Assembly (NCBI GenBank): GCA_934725575.1
Contig: CAKVCK010000011.1
Coordinates: 1 to 64,000, forward strand
Length of the DNA stretch: 64,000 nucleotides
Direction of reading: 5' to 3'
Source of the DNA: an uncultured Bacteroidales bacterium
Lineage (GTDB): Bacteria; Bacteroidota; Bacteroidia; Bacteroidales; UBA932
Part shown: piece by piece, positions 18,124 through 25,634 of the stretch
Position numbering within the stretch: the stretch's first letter is position 1
Layout of the letters: every line of letters begins with the position of its first letter
Translations under genes and position numbers: made by a program
Notes under the pieces: model-generated
What the model was told of the DNA's origin: nothing
What the model saw: the letters and a program-made list of their open reading frames with translations, nothing else
The model's database searches: none

Positions 18124-19080
18124 TTAAGCAATTTTTTCGGTCTTCACTATATCACCATCCTCAATCTGCTTTTTGATGAGACGGTCGAGGAGGCCGTTGA
18201 CGAACGAGCGGCTCTTCGGCGTGCTGTAGAATTTGGATATTTCCACATATTCATTTATAGTCACGCGGAGCGGCATCGCAGGGAAGGCCTTCGCCTCGGA
18301 GAGCCCCATCACGATAAGCACTGTGTCAACGGTGAAAAGGCGGTCCTTTTCCCATTGGGTGGTGTTCCCGGCGACCAGCGGGGCGTATTTTCCGAAGTAG
18401 GCGAACGAAGTGCGCAGAAGCTTGTAGATGAATGCCTTGTCACTCTCGGCGTTCTTGGAGAGGTCCATTTCGCTGCGGTAGAGCGGCGGAAGCGACCAGC
18501 GGTAACCCTTGGCAAGCGACTTCAAAGTGTCGCAGCAGGTAGTCAATGAATATGCCAGGTCATCACACCAAAGGATGGACATATCCTCCAGAATCTTCGC
18601 AAGCTCGTCATTGTCAACGAACTCTTCCTCGAATATCCTGATGAACAGCGACGCGTCCTCGGCGAGGGAAGACTCCGGCGAGACCATATATTCCTTAAAA
18701 TAGTCCTTTGTGCAGATTGAGTCGTAAACACTCCTGACAAGAGCGTCATAAGAATCCCAGGAAAGCTTGCGGCGGGAGATGATCTTCTGGAAATCAGGAT
18801 CCTGCTCCAGCAAAGGAGAGATGAGGTTCCTCGTGAACTTTAGGTTCGGGTTCCTTTCCTCCTCGGTAGGATTGAACTTCTTTTGGGCGTTCTCGATTCT
18901 TGTCCGCGCCTCGGCCGTGAGGTACGGGATGATGTCTAACATAAAGAGATACAGAGACCTCGTGGCTTCGCAGGATGCTTCCAGCAGGGATTCAGCCTCG
19001 GCGAGAGTCATCGACTGATTCTCGGCGTAACTGTAGAGCACCTTGAAAGCCTTTATCCGCAGGATTCGTCTGTTGAGCAT
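18124..19080 (-). CDS. nusB: Transcription antitermination factor NusB (long form)
   Basis: NusB takes part in rRNA antitermination with NusE and boxA RNA. The protein starts MLNRRILRIKAFKVLYSY, the usual NusB opening, and is about 318 residues long, as in Bacteroidetes where an extra middle region is present. The C-terminal signature reads LSEAKAFPAMPLRVTINEYV with FVNGLLDR. I chose the ATG at 19080 over an upstream frame extension because it fits the family and the -7 box TATCTTTG lies about 20 bases before it. It is the first gene of a ten-gene run. Confidence 0.93.
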   Translation of the reverse strand: MLNRRILRIKAFKVLYSYAENQSMTLAEAESLLEASCEATRSLYLFMLDIIPYLTAEARTRIENAQKKFNPTEEERNPNLKFTRNLISPLLEQDPDFQKIISRRKLSWDSYDALVRSVYDSICTKDYFKEYMVSPESSLAEDASLFIRIFEEEFVDNDELAKILEDMSILWCDDLAYSLTTCCDTLKSLAKGYRWSLPPLYRSEMDLSKNAESDKAFIYKLLRTSFAYFGKYAPLVAGNTTQWEKDRLFTVDTVLIVMGLSEAKAFPAMPLRVTINEYVEISKFYSTPKSRSFVNGLLDRLIKKQIEDGDIVKTEKIA

Positions 19081-19101
19081 AATTCCATTCAAAATTTTAT
19101 G

Positions 19102-19139
19102 CAAAGATAACACACAATTTCAGATTTTTCTTAAATTTG
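19102..19139. promoter_or_regulatory. Divergent promoters of nusB and the DUF3276 gene
   Basis: Two -7 boxes face away from each other. TATCTTTG on the minus strand (19102-19109) serves nusB, and TAAATTTG on the plus strand (19132-19139) serves the gene at 19167. The shared region is very AT-rich. Confidence 0.65.
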
Positions 19140-19166
19140 TGCGGATAACAAAACATTCAGCGCAAG

Positions 19167-19547
19167 ATGTACAAAGATGACTACGAGCGGCCGAACTACG
19201 CTGACCGCAACTCAGAGGACGTTTACTCCAAGCCTGTAAGGGCCGGAAAGAGGACGTATTTCTTCGACGTGAAGACCACAAAAGGCAACAACGACTACTA
19301 CCTGACCATCACCGAAAGCAAGCGCAGGCAGGAGCAGGACGGCAGTTTCTCGTTTGACAAACACAAGATATTCCTTTATAAGGAAGACTTCGACAAGTTC
19401 CAGGAGGGACTGTCCGAGGTTCTGGCGTATATGAAAGAGAACCTTCTCCCTGACGTGCCGGAGCACACATACGAGCCATCCGACCGTACCGGCGCCGCGG
19501 ACGGTTCAGACAACTCGTTCAGCGACGTGAAGTTCGAAGAGCTTTAG
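19167..19547 (+). CDS. DUF3276 (PUR family) nucleic-acid-binding protein
   Basis: This 126-residue protein has a central domain (GKRTYFFDVKTTKGNNDYYL, then TITESKRR and KIFLYKEDFDKF) that fits DUF3276. The family is related to PUR-alpha proteins, which bind single-stranded nucleic acid. The C-terminus is low-complexity and polar. It stands alone with its own promoter and terminator. The role in Bacteroidetes is not settled; binding to nucleic acid is inferred from the family. Confidence 0.88.
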   Translation: MYKDDYERPNYADRNSEDVYSKPVRAGKRTYFFDVKTTKGNNDYYLTITESKRRQEQDGSFSFDKHKIFLYKEDFDKFQEGLSEVLAYMKENLLPDVPEHTYEPSDRTGAADGSDNSFSDVKFEEL

Positions 19548-19590
19548 CGTCTACTGAAATATACACTGACATATTTTTAAATGGATATTT

Positions 19591-19614
19591 GTCCTTCCTT
19601 TTCGCGGGGAGGAC
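19591..19614 (+). terminator. Intrinsic terminator after the DUF3276 gene
   Basis: GTCCTTCC pairs with GGGAGGAC across a short loop, and ATTTTCTTTT follows. It lies about 45 bases after the stop codon. Confidence 0.7.
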
Positions 19615-19714
19615 ATTTTCTTTTGTATTTTTCCTCATTTATTCCTAAATTAGAGGTTTGAAAGACATTTAGCGCGAACTTAATGTTAAACACATAAAAC
19701 TACACTGAAAAAAA

Positions 19715-21208
19715 ATGAGCAAAGAAATGTCAAGACGCTCTTTCCTGAAGACAGGAACAGCTGTGGCCGCGGGACTCGCTGTGGCTCCGAACATCATCAT
19801 CGCCGGTGAGAAGACTCCTAAGAAGGAGAAGAAAAAGAAGGTCGCGCCAAGCGACAAGCTCAACATCCTCGGTGTCGGCATCGGAGGACGCGGAGCGGCT
19901 GACCTTAAGGAAATGGAGACCGAGAACATCATCGGACTCTGCGATGTGGACTGGAAGTACGCAGACCACGTGTTCAACAAGTACCCACAGGCAAAGAAGT
20001 ACAACGACTACCGTGTGATGTACGATGAGCTGCTCGACAAGGCTGACGCTGTTATGATCGCGACCGCCGACCACACCCACGCCATCATCGCCGCCCAGGC
20101 TATGGCAGCCGGAAAGCACGTTTACGTCGAGAAACCTCTCACTCTCACCGTCTATGAGGCAAGGCTTCTGACCAAGCTTGCCGCCAAATACCGTGTCGCC
20201 ACACAGATGGGTAACCAGGGAGCTTCCAACGCCGGCACAAGGAAAGCCATCGAATGGCTCTGGAACGGCGAGATCGGCGAGGTCAAGAGAGTGGACTGCT
20301 TCACGGACCGTCCTATATGGCCACAGGGTCTCGAAAGGCCGACCAAGGTGGAGGAAATCCCTTCAACACTCAACTGGGAATCCTTCATCGGCCCAGCCCC
20401 TATGCGTCCTTACAACTCGATCTACACCCCTTGGAACTTCCGCGGCTGGTGGGACTTCGGAACAGGTGCTATGGGTGATATGGCCTGCCATATTATGCAC
20501 GTTCCGTTCAAGGGTCTGAAACTCGGATACCCTACCAAGGTGGAGGCAAGCTCGACAAATGTGCTCACCGACTCCTGCCCAAGCGCCGAGATGATCCACC
20601 TCACCTTCCCTGCAAGGGAGAATATGTCCAAGCTCGCTATGCCTGAGGTTGACATCCGCTGGTACGACGGTGGCTTCAAGCCGGAGAGACCGGAGGGACT
20701 TCCTGCCGGATTCGACCTGAACGTCAGTGGCGGTTGCAGCATCTTCTACGGAACAAAGGACATTATGATCGCCGGCACATACGGAAAGGATCCTATCCTC
20801 GTCTCCGGAAGGAAGCCTGAGGTGCCTCACGTTCTGCGTGAGATCACAGTCTCACACCAGCAGGACTGGATCCGAGCCTGCAAGGAGGATCCGGATTCAA
20901 GGATTCCTAGCGCGTCAGACTTCAGCGAGGCCGGTCCGTTCGTGGAGATGGTTGACCTCGGTGTGGCCGCTGTAAGGCTCCAGGCCCTCAACCAGGTTCT
21001 CGAATGGGACGGCGAGAAGATGGAGTTCACAAACATCCCTGCGGACGCCACCATCAAGATCCTTGAGAAGGACGGATTCTCCATCAAGGACGGCCACCCT
21101 ACATTCAAGAACAAGTACACGGATCCGATGAACGCCCGTGAGTTCGCGGCCAGCCTGATCAAGCGTCAGTACCACAATGGCTACGAGCTTCCAGAAATGC
21201 CAGAATAA
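19715..21208 (+). CDS. Exported Gfo/Idh/MocA family oxidoreductase
   Basis: This 497-residue protein has a twin-arginine signal (SRRSFLKTGTAVAAG), so it should be exported folded with NAD(P) bound. The Rossmann segment LNILGVGIGGRGAADLKE and the family motif VYVEKPLTLTVYEA, with its conserved EKP, are present. Exported members of this family in Bacteroidetes oxidise sugars, for example at C3 of glycosides, and work with DUF1080 hydrolases. The next two genes are a DUF1080 protein and a TIM-barrel isomerase, which supports a 3-keto-glycoside pathway; the true substrate is unknown. The ATG at 19715 or 19727 could start it. Confidence 0.88.
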   Translation: MSKEMSRRSFLKTGTAVAAGLAVAPNIIIAGEKTPKKEKKKKVAPSDKLNILGVGIGGRGAADLKEMETENIIGLCDVDWKYADHVFNKYPQAKKYNDYRVMYDELLDKADAVMIATADHTHAIIAAQAMAAGKHVYVEKPLTLTVYEARLLTKLAAKYRVATQMGNQGASNAGTRKAIEWLWNGEIGEVKRVDCFTDRPIWPQGLERPTKVEEIPSTLNWESFIGPAPMRPYNSIYTPWNFRGWWDFGTGAMGDMACHIMHVPFKGLKLGYPTKVEASSTNVLTDSCPSAEMIHLTFPARENMSKLAMPEVDIRWYDGGFKPERPEGLPAGFDLNVSGGCSIFYGTKDIMIAGTYGKDPILVSGRKPEVPHVLREITVSHQQDWIRACKEDPDSRIPSASDFSEAGPFVEMVDLGVAAVRLQALNQVLEWDGEKMEFTNIPADATIKILEKDGFSIKDGHPTFKNKYTDPMNAREFAASLIKRQYHNGYELPEMPE

Positions 21209-21239
21209 TAATTTTTTAACATCAAAAACATTCAAGAAT

Positions 21240-22142
21240 ATGAAAAAGATTGTTTATGCGGCCGCGGCTGTGGCAATGATCCTCAGCGCGGTGTCCTGCG
21301 GCAACGGCAACAAGAAGGCCGCCGCTCCTGCCGAACTCAAGTGGACAGGAGCCGAGACAGTTGAGACCAAAGTGACAAAGGAAGGCGCTCCTGCCTACAT
21401 CAGCGTCGAGAAGCCTCAGGTTGACCTCTCATCCGTGCCTCAGGACAAGGATGGCTACTATGTTATCTTTGACGGGGAGACACTTAACGGCTGGCGTGGC
21501 TACGGAAAGGACAATGCCCCTTCACGCTGGACCGTTGAAGACGGATGCATCAAGTTCTCCGGCACCGGTACCGGCGAGGGACAGACCGGTGAGGGCGGCG
21601 ACCTGATCTTCGCCCACAAGTTCCAGAACTTCCAGCTTGAACTCGAATGGAAGATCTCCAAGGGCGGAAACTCTGGTATCCTCTACCTAGCTCAGGAAGT
21701 CAAGGAGTATAATGCCGACAGCACTACAAAATGGTCTCCTATCTACATTTCTTCTCCTGAATATCAGGTGCTTGACAATGCGAACCATCCTGACGCGATG
21801 CTCGGAATCGACGGCAACCGCCAGTCCGCTTCCCTTTACGATATGATCCCAGCTAAACCACAGAACCAGAAACCTTACGGCGAGTGGAACACAGCGAAGA
21901 TTATGGTTTACAAAGGAACTGTCGTACACGGACAGAACGGTGTCAACGTGGTTGAGTACCATCTGTGGACTCCACAGTGGACCGATATGCTCCAGGCCTC
22001 CAAGTTCTCTCAGGAGAAGTGGCCTCTCGCATTCGAGCTCCTGAACAACTGCGGTGGTGAGAACCACGAAGGCTACATCGGTCTCCAGGATCACGGCGAC
22101 GATGTTTGGTATCGCAACATCCGTGTAAAGGTTCTCGACTAA
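21240..22142 (+). CDS. DUF1080 lipoprotein (3-keto-disaccharide hydrolase type)
   Basis: The 300-residue lipoprotein starts MKKIVYAAAAVAMILSAVSC with a lipobox. The DUF1080 domain has GYYVIFDGETLNGWRGYG, KISKGGNSGILYL, SPEYQVLDN and EGYIGLQDHGDDVWYRNI. The fold is a concanavalin-like jelly roll. DUF1080 proteins have been shown to cleave 3-keto-glycosides by elimination after a partner oxidises C3. It follows the oxidoreductase by 31 bases and overlaps the next gene by one base. I chose the ATG at 21240 because it gives the signal peptide. Confidence 0.88.
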   Translation: MKKIVYAAAAVAMILSAVSCGNGNKKAAAPAELKWTGAETVETKVTKEGAPAYISVEKPQVDLSSVPQDKDGYYVIFDGETLNGWRGYGKDNAPSRWTVEDGCIKFSGTGTGEGQTGEGGDLIFAHKFQNFQLELEWKISKGGNSGILYLAQEVKEYNADSTTKWSPIYISSPEYQVLDNANHPDAMLGIDGNRQSASLYDMIPAKPQNQKPYGEWNTAKIMVYKGTVVHGQNGVNVVEYHLWTPQWTDMLQASKFSQEKWPLAFELLNNCGGENHEGYIGLQDHGDDVWYRNIRVKVLD

Positions 22143-23044
22143 TGAGAAAGTCAGCGATTTTAATGGCGGCTTCGGTTCTTCTTCTCGGTGCGGTTTCCTG
22201 CTCTGAGAAGAAGGCTGAAGTGCCTGTTAAAAAGGAGATCAGCGTCCAGCTTTACAGCATCAGAAGCGTGATCGGCAATCCGGAGAAATACGCCCAGAAC
22301 CACGAGGAGGCATTCAAGGCTCTCGCGGAGATGGGTTACACCTCTGTAGAAGCGGCCTGCTACTCTGACGGGAAACTCTACGGAGTCGATCCGGAGCAGT
22401 ACAAGGCCGATCTTGAGGCGGCCGGACTCAAATCCCTTTCCACACACATAGGCCACAACCTTAGCGATGAGGAGCTTGCCTCCGGTGACTTCACCGAGTC
22501 GATGAAGTGGTGGGATCAGGCGATAGCGGCACACAAGGCAGCGGGTTGCAAATACATTGTCTGCCCGAGCTTCAAAGTTCCCGAGACCCTCACCGGCCTC
22601 AAGACCTACTGCGACTACTTCAACGCCATCGGTGCGAAATGCAGGGAGAACGGAATGCTCTTCGGCTATCACAACCACTCACACGAGTTCAAAAAAATCG
22701 AAGACACCGTCATCTATGAATATATGCTTGAGAACACCAATCCTGAGGACGTGTTCTTCGAGATGGATGTCTATTGGGCTGTGATGGGCAAGGCATATCC
22801 TGTCGAACTCTTCAGGAAATACCCGAGACGTTTCACCCTTCTCCACATCAAGGATCACCGTGAGCTCGGCGAGAGCGGAATGGTTGGCTTCGACGCCATA
22901 TTCAAGAATGCGGACATAGCGGGAATGAAGGATTTTGTGGTTGAGCTTGAAGCGTTTACCAATGGCGACTGGAAGGAAAGTATGAAGATGTGCGCTGACT
23001 ATCTTCTTAATTCGGACTTCGTCAAGGCGACATACGAGGAATAA
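22142..23044 (+). CDS. Sugar phosphate isomerase/epimerase-like lipoprotein
   Basis: This 300-residue TIM-barrel protein of the xylose-isomerase-like (AP endonuclease 2) superfamily has a lipobox GAVSCSE. Conserved segments are VQLYSIRSVI, LAEMGYTSVEAA, GYHNHSHEFK, VFFEMDVYWAV and FTLLHIKDHR, which include likely metal ligands. The ATG at 22142 overlaps the preceding stop (TAATG). In related clusters such proteins isomerise or process keto-sugars; here I infer the same from the two genes before it. A terminator follows. Confidence 0.88.
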   Translation: MRKSAILMAASVLLLGAVSCSEKKAEVPVKKEISVQLYSIRSVIGNPEKYAQNHEEAFKALAEMGYTSVEAACYSDGKLYGVDPEQYKADLEAAGLKSLSTHIGHNLSDEELASGDFTESMKWWDQAIAAHKAAGCKYIVCPSFKVPETLTGLKTYCDYFNAIGAKCRENGMLFGYHNHSHEFKKIEDTVIYEYMLENTNPEDVFFEMDVYWAVMGKAYPVELFRKYPRRFTLLHIKDHRELGESGMVGFDAIFKNADIAGMKDFVVELEAFTNGDWKESMKMCADYLLNSDFVKATYEE

Positions 23045-23070
23045 ATATTCCTTAATACCTTATTATATAG

Positions 23071-23104
23071 AACGGCTGGAAATCTTATTCCGGCCGTTCT
23101 TTTT
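23071..23104 (+). terminator. Intrinsic terminator of the keto-sugar cluster
   Basis: AACGGCTGGAA pairs with TTCCGGCCGTT (one T-G pair) around ATCTTA, followed by CTTTTTG. It lies 26 bases after the isomerase stop. Confidence 0.85.
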
Positions 23105-23170
23105 GTACGCACATATATTCATACATTCACAAGTATTCCGGCAAAACAAGAAATATTAACATAATTTTAG

Positions 23171-23178
23171 TATATTTG
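23171..23178 (+). promoter_or_regulatory. -7 promoter box upstream of the deaminase gene
   Basis: TATATTTG fits TAnnTTTG, 55 bases before the start at 23234. The stretch from the terminator at 23104 to the gene is otherwise AT-rich and empty. Confidence 0.5.
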
Positions 23179-23233
23179 AAAACTTTAGACTAATTGTTAA
23201 TTTTATTACAAAGTTTCTTAGACATATTCAATT

Positions 23234-24511
23234 ATGGACAAGATTCTACTTAGGAATATTACTTTGAACGAACGTCAGGCGGACATCACAATCGCCGACG
23301 GACTGATCCAAAGGATAGCGCCGCACTCCGAAGAGTACAGGGAGGCAGCCTCTGGAGTAGAGGCTCTGGACTGCACAGGCAAGGTAGCGGTTCCGGGATT
23401 CATTAATATGCACACACACGCCGCTATGTCCCTTATGAGGGGCGTCGGCGAGGATATGGTCCTTCAGGACTGGCTGAAGCACATCTGGGCCATTGAGTCA
23501 AAACTGGACGCACCGTTCATCTACTGGGGTACGAAGGCAGCCGCGCTTGAGATGATCAAGACTGGAACCACAACATTCAACGACCATTACTGGTTCTCAC
23601 CTACAGCAAGGATCGCGGCCTCGGAAATGGATCTGCGAGCAGCCGTCTCGTACCTATTCCTGAACCACAACGACCCAGCTGAGGCCGAGAGGGAGAAAGA
23701 GCAGTGCATTGAAATGCACGAGACTGTGCCGGAATGGAACTCACGGTCAATCTTCACGATCGGCATTCATTCAATCTACTCGGTCAGCGAAGACCTCATC
23801 CTTTGGGCGACTGAATATGCCCGCAGACACAATCTGAAGATCCACATCCACTTGGCTGAGTCGGAGCGCGAGGATCTTGACTGCAAGGCGGCGCACGGCG
23901 GGCTGTCCCCTGTCGAATATCTTGACGCGCTCGGAGTGTTGGGGCCGGATGTCATCGCCGCGCACACGCTCTGGCTTTCCGATCACGACATCGAACTGCT
24001 GGGCAAGCACAAAGTCAACTGTGTGCACAACATAAACTCGAACACAAAGCTGTCGTCCGGCTACAAGTTCAAGTGGAAAGAGCTAACGGACGCGGGTGCG
24101 AATGTATGTTTGGGAACGGACGGATGCGCCTCGTCCAACAATCTGGACATTTTGGAGGCAATGAAGACCACGGCCATATTCCAGAAAGCTTGGAGAAAAG
24201 ATCCGTCGGCCCTGCCACTCCAGACTCTTATGGATATGGCCACGGTCAACGGTGCCAAGGCATTCGGACTGAAGACAGGAAAGATAGAAGAGGGTTACGA
24301 GGCTGACATCCAGATTGTTGACACCGACAACACGTTCTTCCTCTCCCCTGGACCGTTCCTTGCGAACTTCATCTACTCGGCGCACAGCGACTGCATCTCC
24401 TCGCTCATCGCAGGAGGAAAGTTCGTGATGCGCGACCGCAAGGTGTTCGGAGAGAAAATGATCCTCAAAGGTGCGCGAACGGTGCTGAACGAAATAGACT
24501 ATAAGAAATAA
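23234..24511 (+). CDS. 5-methylthioadenosine/S-adenosylhomocysteine deaminase-type amidohydrolase
   Basis: This 425-residue amidohydrolase has metal-ligand motifs MHTHAAMS, HIHLAESERE, IAAHTLWLS and LGTDGCASSNN. The pattern fits the MTA/SAH deaminase (MtaD) group, which turns adenosine-type nucleosides from S-adenosylmethionine turnover into their inosine forms. A purine nucleoside phosphorylase follows 54 bases downstream, which would split the inosine product. Relatives with the same fold deaminate guanine or triazines, so the substrate is a good inference, not proof. Confidence 0.87.
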   Translation: MDKILLRNITLNERQADITIADGLIQRIAPHSEEYREAASGVEALDCTGKVAVPGFINMHTHAAMSLMRGVGEDMVLQDWLKHIWAIESKLDAPFIYWGTKAAALEMIKTGTTTFNDHYWFSPTARIAASEMDLRAAVSYLFLNHNDPAEAEREKEQCIEMHETVPEWNSRSIFTIGIHSIYSVSEDLILWATEYARRHNLKIHIHLAESEREDLDCKAAHGGLSPVEYLDALGVLGPDVIAAHTLWLSDHDIELLGKHKVNCVHNINSNTKLSSGYKFKWKELTDAGANVCLGTDGCASSNNLDILEAMKTTAIFQKAWRKDPSALPLQTLMDMATVNGAKAFGLKTGKIEEGYEADIQIVDTDNTFFLSPGPFLANFIYSAHSDCISSLIAGGKFVMRDRKVFGEKMILKGARTVLNEIDYKK

Positions 24512-24565
24512 CCTGCCGCAGACGCTAAACAGCCGTTCAACGCGGTAATTAATGAATATAAAAAT

Positions 24566-25393
24566 ATGGATCCAAGAGCAGAAAGAATCTACGGAGCCGC
24601 TGAATATCTCAAACAGCAACTTGGCGATCTCAAGCCTGAGGTCGGAATCGTGCTTGGCAGCGGTCTCGGAAAACTTGCGGACAGCATAATCGATCCGCTT
24701 ACAATACCTTACAAGACAATCCCTGGATTCCCGGTCTCCACTGCGATAGGGCACAAGGGCAACTTCATCGTTGGAAAACTCGGAGGGAAGACGGTCATCG
24801 CTATGCAGGGCCGCATCCACTACTACGAGGGGTATCCGATGGAACTTGTCACACTTCCTATACGTGTGATGAAGGTCATAGGAATCAAGTACCTGTTCGT
24901 GTCGAACGCAGCCGGTGGGGTCAACTACAACTTCAAGGTCGGAGACCTGATGATAATCACGGACCACATCAACCAGTTGCCTAATCCGCTGATTGGTCCG
25001 AACCTGGAGGATTTCGGTCCTCGGTTCCCGGATATGACAAGGCCTTACGACCTTGGTTTGATCGCATCTGCCGAGAAGATCGCCGGCGAGATGGAGATCA
25101 AATTGCACAAGGGGGTCTATTACGGCGGAACGGGACCTACTTACGAGACACCGGCCGAGTACAAGTACATCCGCACGATCGGCGGGGACGCGACAGGAAT
25201 GTCCACAATCCCGGAGGTCATCGTGGCCAGGCACTCGAATATTCCTGTGTTCGGAGTGTCGGTAATCACGAACGAGGCGCACGATGACTATGCTCCTGAC
25301 TATGTGAACGACGGGGACGATGTCGTCAAGGCCGCTGACGCCGCCGCTGACAGGATGTGCGCACTGTTCACAAGGATGATAGAATCGCTATAA
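24566..25393 (+). CDS. Purine nucleoside phosphorylase
   Basis: This is a PNP of the trimeric PNP/MTAP family, 275 residues. Motifs: VGIVLGSGLGKLAD (phosphate), TAIGHKGNFIVG, MQGRIHYYEGY, VSNAAGGVNYNF, GPTYETPAEYK (base pocket), and TGMSTIPEVIVARH. It cleaves purine nucleosides with phosphate to base and ribose 1-phosphate. It follows the MTA/SAH-type deaminase and is followed by a small membrane protein and nadE. Confidence 0.95.
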   Translation: MDPRAERIYGAAEYLKQQLGDLKPEVGIVLGSGLGKLADSIIDPLTIPYKTIPGFPVSTAIGHKGNFIVGKLGGKTVIAMQGRIHYYEGYPMELVTLPIRVMKVIGIKYLFVSNAAGGVNYNFKVGDLMIITDHINQLPNPLIGPNLEDFGPRFPDMTRPYDLGLIASAEKIAGEMEIKLHKGVYYGGTGPTYETPAEYKYIRTIGGDATGMSTIPEVIVARHSNIPVFGVSVITNEAHDDYAPDYVNDGDDVVKAADAAADRMCALFTRMIESL

Positions 25394-25405
25394 TATTAAT
25401 TGACA

Positions 25406-25624
25406 ATGAAATACGTTTACATTCTATATTTTGTGTTCGCCGTGTTCATCATTGGGTTCGGCTCAGCGCTTTTGATTAATGGTGTGCCTGTTTCCTGGAA
25501 GATCGTCTGCATCCTGCTGATCGGAATTTATTTCCTCTATCGCGGGATAGCGACCTGCGTCAACCAGAAGCGCCGCCGCGAGCGTGAGGAGATCGACAAC
25601 GGGAATGATCCGGCCAACGCATAA
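25406..25624 (+). CDS. Small membrane protein, unknown
   Basis: This 72-residue protein has two predicted membrane segments: VYILYFVFAVFIIGFGSALL, then a stretch with IVCILLIGIYFLYRGIATCV. A charged tail (KRRREREEID) follows. It lies 12 bases after the PNP stop and 10 bases before nadE. I do not recognise a family. The ATG at 25406 is the natural start. Confidence 0.7.
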   Translation: MKYVYILYFVFAVFIIGFGSALLINGVPVSWKIVCILLIGIYFLYRGIATCVNQKRRREREEIDNGNDPANA

Positions 25625-25634
25625 TTTGAATAAT

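Noticed and set aside
24083..25282. 399-codon frame opposite the deaminase and PNP genes
   Set aside because: It spans two well-supported genes and their gap on the other strand and matches no family.
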